NCBI RefSeq assembly: GCF_002142155.1
Contig: NZ_NASD01000008.1
Location: forward strand, 36,335 to 100,334
From: Gilliamella apis
GTDB lineage: Bacteria > Pseudomonadota > Gammaproteobacteria > Enterobacterales > Orbaceae
DNA: 64,000 nucleotides
Direction: 5' to 3'
The position numbers and the translations under genes are program-made. Every line of letters starts with the position of its first letter. The stretch's first letter is position 1. This document shows positions 59,014 through 64,000 of the stretch, in pieces. Under the pieces are notes generated by a model. The model made no database searches. It saw only the letters and a list, made by a program, of their open reading frames with translations, and was not told where the DNA came from.

Positions 59014-59976
59014 ATGAAACGTTATTTATTATTGATAGTGATGTTAGTAATTACATCATTTTCCTGTTTAGCTGATACCATAAAAAATGTTGCGATAACC
59101 GCAATTGTTGAACATCCTTCATTAGATCAAATCCGTGATGGGGTAAAAGATGAGTTAATCGCAAGTGGTTTTAAATTGAATGAAAACTTGCAGGTACAAT
59201 ATCGAAGTGCCCAAGGTAGTAGTGCTACAGCCGCACAAATTGCACGCCAATTTGTCGCAGCTAAACCTGATGTTATCGTCGCTATCGCTACACCAAGTGC
59301 CCAAGCAACGGTTGCCGCGACCAAACAAATCCCAGTCGTCTTTGCTGGAATTACCGATCCAATTGCAGCTAAATTAATCAAAAACTGGGAACCAACACAT
59401 AACAATGTTACTGGTGTTTCAGATTATCAAGAAATAGGCCCTCAAATCGAGTTTATGAAGAAAATTGTGCCTAATGTAAAAGCTGTGGGTTATATTTATA
59501 GTCCTAGTGAAATTAACTCAACTGTAGTGCTAAAAAATCTACAACAGCAACTTAGTCAACAAAATATATCATTAATAGCGGTACCTGCTCAACGTACCGC
59601 AGATATCTCAACTGCTGCCAATACACTTAAAGGAAAAGTTGATCTTATTTATACGACAACAGATAACAATGTTGTTTCGGCTTATGAATCATTAGTTAAA
59701 TTTGCCAACGAAAATAAAATACCTCTGTTAGCATCATTCCCCGATGCAATTGAGCGTGGTGCAGTTGCCGCTTATGGTATGAGTTATTACGATGTTGGCC
59801 GCCAATCAGGCAAACTTGTGGTAAGAGTTTTAAATGGTGAAGCACCAGGAAATATTACGCCAGAAATAGGTCAAGCATTACGTTTGGTGGTCAATATTGA
59901 TGCAGCTAAGAAGCAAGGAATTGATTTATCAGCAGATGTTATCGAATCAGCCTATAAAGTTATCGGTCAAAAATAA
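59014..59976 (+). CDS. ABC transporter substrate-binding protein (TrpX/COG2984 type), first copy
   Basis: 320 residues from the ATG at 59014, with a cleavable signal peptide ending near CLA-D. Periplasmic-binding fold of the ABC_sub_bind family: ITAIVEHPSLDQIRDGVKDEL, QGSSATAAQIARQFVAAKPDVIVAIATPSAQA, IYSPSEINSTVVLKNLQ, DLIYTTTDNNVVSAYESL and AAYGMSYYDVGRQSGKLVVRVLNGE. Some members bind tryptophan or tyrosine; the ligand here is unknown. It is a tandem paralogue of the gene at 60226 and is followed by a terminator, so it may be a separate transcription unit. Confidence 0.85.
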   Translation: MKRYLLLIVMLVITSFSCLADTIKNVAITAIVEHPSLDQIRDGVKDELIASGFKLNENLQVQYRSAQGSSATAAQIARQFVAAKPDVIVAIATPSAQATVAATKQIPVVFAGITDPIAAKLIKNWEPTHNNVTGVSDYQEIGPQIEFMKKIVPNVKAVGYIYSPSEINSTVVLKNLQQQLSQQNISLIAVPAQRTADISTAANTLKGKVDLIYTTTDNNVVSAYESLVKFANENKIPLLASFPDAIERGAVAAYGMSYYDVGRQSGKLVVRVLNGEAPGNITPEIGQALRLVVNIDAAKKQGIDLSADVIESAYKVIGQK

Positions 59977-60003
59977 ATCCTTATCTTAAATAATCATCAA
60001 ATC

Positions 60004-60031
60004 CCTTGCTCATTGAAATGAGCAAGGTTTT
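60004..60031 (+). terminator. Terminator after the first binding-protein gene
   Basis: CCTTGCTCAT-TGAA-ATGAGCAAGG followed by TTTT, 28 bp past the stop codon. Confidence 0.8.
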
Positions 60032-60054
60032 AAAAAACCCCTCTCCTCAAAAAT
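60032..60054. repeat. Intergenic A-run/CCTCAA/T-run repeat, copy D
   Basis: Six A, CCCCTCT, CCTCAA, AAATT. It directly abuts the terminator hairpin of the first binding-protein gene. Confidence 0.5.
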
Positions 60055-60225
60055 TATTACTATCGTTTATTGCTAAATAACCCATTTATTTCGACCAAAA
60101 CAACACAAACTGTAACAAATAATTTACACATATACTTTCTTTTAACTATAGAAAATTGTCCGATTTTGCTTTATAGTAAGCAAATATTTAGATTGAATGT
60201 AAAATAAATATTACAGGAGTAGCAA

Positions 60226-61203
60226 ATGCGAAATTCAATAATCAAACTTTTTATGTTACTCAGTTTATCCGCAGTAACATTTTTTTCATCTGCTGATAAT
60301 AAAACCGAACAAAAATTTGTTGCTATCACCGCTATTGTTGAACATCCTGCCTTAGATAATGTCCGTAAAGGTGTTGAAGATGAGTTAAAAGATAATGGCT
60401 ATATTGCTGGTGAAAACCTAAAATTACAATTTGCTAGTGCCCAAGGTAGTAGCGCTAATGCAGCCCAAATCGCTAAACAATTTGTTGCCAATAAACCAGA
60501 TGCTATCGTAGGGATTGCAACACCAAGTACCCAAGCGTTAGTTGCTACAACTAAATTAATCCCTATCGTTTTTACTGCAGTAACAGATCCGGTTGCAGCT
60601 AAATTGACACCAAGTTGGGATACATCTAAAACAAATGTAACCGGGGTTTCCGATGCGTTATCATTAGAATCACAAATCGATATGATGTTAAAAATCAAAC
60701 CAGATGCAAAAAATATCGGTTATGTTTACAGTCCTAGTGAAGTTAATTCAACAATTGTACTTAAAGAATTACAAGTTGCACTTGAAAAACGTGGCATGAA
60801 AATCATTGCTGCACCAGCACAACGAACCTCCGACATTTCAACTGCAGCAAGAAGTTTAAAAGGAAAAGTTGATCTGATCTATACAACAACCGATAATAAC
60901 GTCGTTTCGGCCTATGAAGCTTTAGCTAAAGTTGCCAATGAAAACAAAATTCCACTAGTAGCATCAGATCCTGATTCAGCTGAACGAGGAGCGATTGCCG
61001 CTTTAGGAATGAGTTATTATGATCTTGGCCGCCAAGCTGGTAAAATTGTTATTCGAATTCTTAATGGTGAAAAACCAGGTGATATTGCACCACAAGTTGG
61101 TAATATCACACAATTAACAATTAATAAGAAAGCGGCTGAACGTCAAGGTGTAACGCTATCGGAAGAAGTATTAAAATCAGCGGCAAAAGTTGTCGAAAAA
61201 TAA
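60226..61203 (+). CDS. ABC transporter substrate-binding protein (TrpX/COG2984 type), second copy
   Basis: 325 residues with a signal peptide (FMLLSLSAVTFFSSA). It shares most family blocks with the first copy: ITAIVEHPALDNVRKGVEDEL, AQGSSANAAQIAKQF, YSPSEVNSTIVLKEL, STAARSLKGKVDLIYTTTDN and GMSYYDLGRQAGKIVIRILNGE. They are clearly duplicates that have diverged. Differences in the 130-160 region (SDALSLESQ versus SDYQEIGPQ) may mean different ligands. AGGAG precedes the ATG. A hairpin separates it from the permease gene. Confidence 0.87.
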   Translation: MRNSIIKLFMLLSLSAVTFFSSADNKTEQKFVAITAIVEHPALDNVRKGVEDELKDNGYIAGENLKLQFASAQGSSANAAQIAKQFVANKPDAIVGIATPSTQALVATTKLIPIVFTAVTDPVAAKLTPSWDTSKTNVTGVSDALSLESQIDMMLKIKPDAKNIGYVYSPSEVNSTIVLKELQVALEKRGMKIIAAPAQRTSDISTAARSLKGKVDLIYTTTDNNVVSAYEALAKVANENKIPLVASDPDSAERGAIAALGMSYYDLGRQAGKIVIRILNGEKPGDIAPQVGNITQLTINKKAAERQGVTLSEEVLKSAAKVVEK

Positions 61204-61224
61204 TTTAAACCGTTTTAATAACTA

Positions 61225-61252
61225 AACCGCCAAATTTGGCGGTTACTTTTTT
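61225..61252 (+). terminator. Intra-operon terminator/attenuator
   Basis: A 20-bp perfect palindrome AACCGCCAAATTTGGCGGTT followed by ACTTTTTTAG lies between the second binding-protein gene and the permease. Partial termination here would give excess binding protein over membrane components. Confidence 0.75.
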
Positions 61253-61265
61253 AGTGGATTTTTTC

Positions 61266-62210
61266 ATGTCATTTGAATTTTTATTAGGCTCAATTGGAAT
61301 AGGACTTATTTACGCATTAGTTAGTTTGGGTGTGTTTATCTCATTTAGATTACTTGATTTCCCCGATCTAACAGCTGATGCAAGTTTTCCACTTGGTGGT
61401 GCAGTATGTGGATTATGTATGTACGTTGGTATTGATCCATGGATAGCAACATTTTTAGGTATGTTTGCTGGTTGTATTGCTGGTGCAATGACTGGACTAC
61501 TCTATGTTAAACTTAATATATTGCAATTACTATCCAGTATTATTGTAATGATAGGTCTGTATTCTATTAATTTAAGAATTTTAGGGATAGGGCCATATAT
61601 TATGGGCGAAACCCCAAGAATGGCAGGATCCCCTAATCTATCATTACTAGATGCAAAAACTATTTTTTCACCATTTATGGCTGAAGATTATAGCAATCAA
61701 TATCTAGTACAACCTATAATGATTTTGGCGTTTGTTGTAGTTTTTTGGCTACTACTCAATCTATTTCTAAATACTCAAGTTGGATTAGCACTAAGAGCAA
61801 CAGGTACTAATCAACGAATGGCAAAATCTCAAGGTATTCCAACGGGTGCGATCACTATTTTAGGGATGGCAATATCAAACGGATTAATCGCTCTAGGTGG
61901 TTCATTATTTGTGCAAACACAAGGCGGGGCGGATATCACTATTGGGGTTGGTACCATTGTTATCGGTCTTGCTTCAATTATTATTGGTGAAAGTATATTC
62001 CCAACAAAACGCATCTGGGCAGTTATGATTGCCGTTATTTTTGGTGCAATCTTATATCGATTATTTATCGCTTTCGCACTCAGTAATGAATTCTTACAAG
62101 AAATTGGTGTAGGTACTGAAGACCTAAATCTTATTACAGCAATATTGGTTGTTTTGGCATTAGTATTACCAAAACAACTAAAAAAATATTCTAAAAAAAG
62201 AGGTAAGTAA
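61266..62210 (+). CDS. ABC transporter permease (COG4120/BPD_transp_2 family)
   Basis: 314 residues, about nine membrane segments. GIGLIYALVSLGVFISFRLLDFPDLTADASFPLGGAV-like N-terminus, IVMIGLYSINLRILG, ALRATGTNQRMAKSQGI, and ISNGLIALGGSLFVQTQGGADITIGVGTIVIGLASIIIGE. These are the hallmarks of permeases paired with COG2984 binding proteins. The start at 61266 (MSFEFLLGS) sits right after the attenuator; an in-frame start at 61236 would be inside that hairpin. 2 bp gap to the ATPase gene. Confidence 0.88.
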   Translation: MSFEFLLGSIGIGLIYALVSLGVFISFRLLDFPDLTADASFPLGGAVCGLCMYVGIDPWIATFLGMFAGCIAGAMTGLLYVKLNILQLLSSIIVMIGLYSINLRILGIGPYIMGETPRMAGSPNLSLLDAKTIFSPFMAEDYSNQYLVQPIMILAFVVVFWLLLNLFLNTQVGLALRATGTNQRMAKSQGIPTGAITILGMAISNGLIALGGSLFVQTQGGADITIGVGTIVIGLASIIIGESIFPTKRIWAVMIAVIFGAILYRLFIAFALSNEFLQEIGVGTEDLNLITAILVVLALVLPKQLKKYSKKRGK

Positions 62211-62212
62211 GC

Positions 62213-63007
62213 ATGATTAAAGTAGGACAATTACAATTGACGTTTAATCAAGGAACACCAATTGAAAATCATGTATTACGTGGTTTGAATCTCAATATCA
62301 AAAAAGGGGAATTTGTTACTATTATTGGTAGTAATGGCGCAGGAAAAAGTTCATTACTTAATGTCATTAGTGGTGATCTGATTGCTGATTCTGGTCATAT
62401 TACCATTAATAATAAAGATGTTACACGATGGCCCGCTTGGAAAAGAGCTGGAATGGTGGCACGAGTATTTCAAGATCCAATGGTCGGAACTTGTGAAAAC
62501 CTGACCATAGAAGAAAATTTAGCTATCGCTTACAACCGTGGCAATAATTTTACTTTACGACCTGCTTTAAATCGTAGACTGCGTGTTCTATTTAAAGAAA
62601 AACTAGCAACGCTAAATTTAGGTTTAGAAAATAGACTATCAGATATGATGGGCTTGCTTTCTGGTGGACAAAGACAAGCAGTTAGCCTACTCATGTCAAC
62701 ATTGCAACCATCCAAGATATTATTACTTGATGAACATACAGCGGCTCTCGATCCCAAAACAGCACAATTTGTTTTGGATCTGACTAATGAAATTGTTCAG
62801 AAAAACCAACTAACCACTATGATGGTGACTCATTCAATGAAACAAGCATTAGAATATGGCACAAGAACAGTGATGCTACATCAAGGACAAGTAGTACTTG
62901 ATGTGTCAGGAGAACAACGAGATAAGCTAACAGTCACAGATTTATTAGATATGTTTGAAAAAACTCGTGGTGAAAAAGTAACTGACGATGCCTTATTATT
63001 AGGTTAA
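62213..63007 (+). CDS. ABC transporter ATP-binding protein (COG1101 type)
   Basis: 264 residues. Walker A GSNGAGKSSLL, Q-loop RVFQDPM, signature LLSGGQRQAVSLLM, Walker B ILLLDEHTAALDP (His follows the catalytic Glu) and H-loop MVTHSM. Partner of the permease and binding proteins upstream; together they form an importer for a small, probably amino-acid-like ligand, by analogy with streptococcal TrpXYZ. The ligand cannot be read from the sequence. Confidence 0.9.
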   Translation: MIKVGQLQLTFNQGTPIENHVLRGLNLNIKKGEFVTIIGSNGAGKSSLLNVISGDLIADSGHITINNKDVTRWPAWKRAGMVARVFQDPMVGTCENLTIEENLAIAYNRGNNFTLRPALNRRLRVLFKEKLATLNLGLENRLSDMMGLLSGGQRQAVSLLMSTLQPSKILLLDEHTAALDPKTAQFVLDLTNEIVQKNQLTTMMVTHSMKQALEYGTRTVMLHQGQVVLDVSGEQRDKLTVTDLLDMFEKTRGEKVTDDALLLG

Positions 63008-63016
63008 TAAATCAGC

Positions 63017-63045
63017 AAGCAATATTTAATAGCTGAATATTGCTT
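63017..63045 (+). terminator. Terminator of the ABC importer operon
   Basis: AAGCAATATT-9 nt-AATATTGCTT followed by CTTAT, 10 bp past the ATPase stop codon. It also faces the convergent NADAR gene. Confidence 0.6.
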
Positions 63046-63108
63046 CTTATCCAATAAGATTCGTATAAATAATTCATTATTTTTCTTGTAATTGTTGGCG
63101 AACATTCA

Positions 63109-63612
63109 TTAAAGCAAATTTTTTCCACGCCACATTAACGGATTATCAATATTAGGATCGTCCTGAGACAATCCTATCCCCCATATTTTATCAACCGGAC
63201 TTGCTTCTACTAATATTCTTTGTTTGGTTGATAATATAAAATCAGTCAACTTTGAATTCTGTGAAAACTTAGCATAATTACCATTTATGACAATATTAAA
63301 GCAGTGTTCATCCCAAATCTTCGGTATGAATCCTTTTACTTGACGCCCTAATGCCTTTGCTAATCCAGGAGAATTAGCAGTAAGTATTTTTGATAATATT
63401 TGCTTATCACCGAATAATCTTGCTTTCTCAGCCATCATATAATGTTCTGCAGTTGGATAGTAAATATTATCAATCTCAAAACGACTTGGATACCATTGGC
63501 TAAAACAACTCTTTGTTATGATAGAAGGTTGCTTTTCTACATGTCCCCAAAAGTATATATATTTATACCGTTTACCACTTCTATATTGTTGGTGTAATTG
63601 CAATAAATCCAT
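63109..63612 (-). CDS. NADAR-family protein, YbiA-like, with C-terminal frameshift
   Basis: 167 residues. YFWGHVEK, CFSQWYPSRFEID, YPTAEHYMMAEKARLFGD, KIWDEHCFNIV and DPNIDNPLMWRGKNLL mark the NADAR/YbiA family (N-glycosidase on riboflavin intermediates or ADP-ribose-related substrates). The frame stops right after GKNLL, but the next frame continues as FALMNVRQQLQEK to a stop at 63077, which is the expected family C-terminus (E. coli YbiA ends LLMELREQLAIEK). A 10-bp deletion between TTTGCTT repeats would explain this. AAGGAA precedes the ATG. Activity is uncertain. Confidence 0.8.
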   Translation of the reverse strand: MDLLQLHQQYRSGKRYKYIYFWGHVEKQPSIITKSCFSQWYPSRFEIDNIYYPTAEHYMMAEKARLFGDKQILSKILTANSPGLAKALGRQVKGFIPKIWDEHCFNIVINGNYAKFSQNSKLTDFILSTKQRILVEASPVDKIWGIGLSQDDPNIDNPLMWRGKNLL

Positions 63613-63857
63613 AGAAATTCCTTATCATCACTAACGAATATGTTATATGTATATTTATCAATATACCAATAAGATATTGGTAAAAATATTTTTTTAATAG
63701 AAAAGAATCACATCCATTCATATAGCTATTATGCCGATAAGAAGCATTTAAAGTTATGTATGATATGTAAAAGAAATATAACGTTATATTTTTGTGATAA
63801 GGCGTTGTATAGAAATTATTTGACTATCTACAATAGTATTTATTAATCCTAGAAAGC

Positions 63858-63884
63858 AAAAAAGCCCAGCATTGCTGCTGGGCT
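63858..63884 (-). terminator. rRNA operon terminator
   Basis: On the minus strand, AGCCCAGC-AGCAAT-GCTGGGCT followed by TTTTTT, just 3' of the 5S gene. Confidence 0.9.
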
Positions 63885-63895
63885 CGTATATTTAA

Positions 63896-64000
63896 AAGTC
63901 TGGCGGCACCCTACTCTCACATGGGTAATACCCACACTACCATCGGCACTACGGCGTTTCACTTCTGAGTTCGGCATGGGGTCAGGTGGGACCACCGCGC
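63896..64000 (-). rRNA. rrf: 5S ribosomal RNA (partial)
   Basis: The complement reads GGTGGTCCCACCTGACCCCA, CCGAACTCAGAAGTGAAACG, and GCCGATGGTAGTGTGGG, the invariant body of gammaproteobacterial 5S rRNA, ending GCCAGACTT. About 15 bases of the 5' end lie beyond the window. The 23S and 16S genes should lie to the right. Confidence 0.96.

Noticed and set aside
1..64000. CRISPR arrays, insertion sequences, prophage genes or tRNA genes
   Set aside because: No regularly spaced repeats, transposase or integrase frames, phage genes or cloverleaf sequences were seen on either strand.

Overview
The window is a 64 kb stretch of AT-rich chromosome from a gammaproteobacterium. Most proteins are recognisable orthologues of Escherichia coli core genes: galU, tyrB, ridA, ffh, ispB, tonB, pepP, ygfB, ptsHI-crr, pgi, metA, sap, rne, syd, aspC, folK, dksA, gluQ, moaA, ppnN, radA, serB, rsmB, ydiB-aroD, plsB and fdnGHI-fdhE. 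Their order is rearranged relative to enterics and base composition is strongly AT-biased. That combination, with a sugar-oriented metabolism, fits the Orbaceae (Gilliamella-like insect gut symbionts). This assignment is inference, not a database result. No insertion sequence, prophage, CRISPR array or tRNA gene was seen. A partial 5S rRNA gene on the minus strand closes the window, so an rRNA operon lies just to the right.

Layout: 1-2.8 kb holds the 3' end of a DAACS symporter, then on the minus strand galU, a DUF2569 membrane protein, a lipoprotein and a 49-residue entericidin-like lipoprotein. 2.8-11.7 kb is core metabolism and secretion (tyrB, ridA, ffh, rhtA, ispB, tonB behind a Fur-box candidate, pepP, ygfB). 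11.8-16.1 kb is the general PTS operon ptsH-ptsI-crr facing pgi.

16.3-27.4 kb is the most distinctive region. It is a sugar-acid catabolic island with an IclR regulator, a FucO-like iron alcohol dehydrogenase, a YagE/YjhH-like 2-keto-3-deoxy-aldonate aldolase, a UxaA-family dehydratase, a divergent LarA homologue and an RhmT-like transporter. Next to these are larC, larE and larB, which make the nickel-pincer cofactor of LarA enzymes, and a methyltransferase. The simplest reading is a pathway in which a nickel-pincer epimerase sets the C2 stereochemistry of an imported aldonate (perhaps a 6-deoxyhexonate) before dehydration, aldol cleavage to pyruvate plus an aldehyde, and reduction of the aldehyde.

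27.5-35 kb holds metA with a strong MetJ-box match, sapBCDF without sapA, and rne. 35-45 kb holds syd, aspC, folK-dksA-gluQ, moaA, ppnN and serB-radA. 45-53 kb holds rsmB, an NhaC/YuiF-type transporter, ydiB-aroD and plsB. 53-59 kb is a respiratory formate dehydrogenase operon whose catalytic subunit has cysteine where E. coli FdnG has selenocysteine. 59-63 kb is an ABC importer with two tandem binding proteins. A YbiA-like NADAR gene with a 3' frameshift precedes the 5S gene.

A short intergenic repeat with core CCTCAA flanked by A and T runs occurs at four places. Many genes end at clear intrinsic-terminator hairpins. Several start codons were moved inward from the longest possible ORF on the basis of Shine-Dalgarno sequences and family N-termini.
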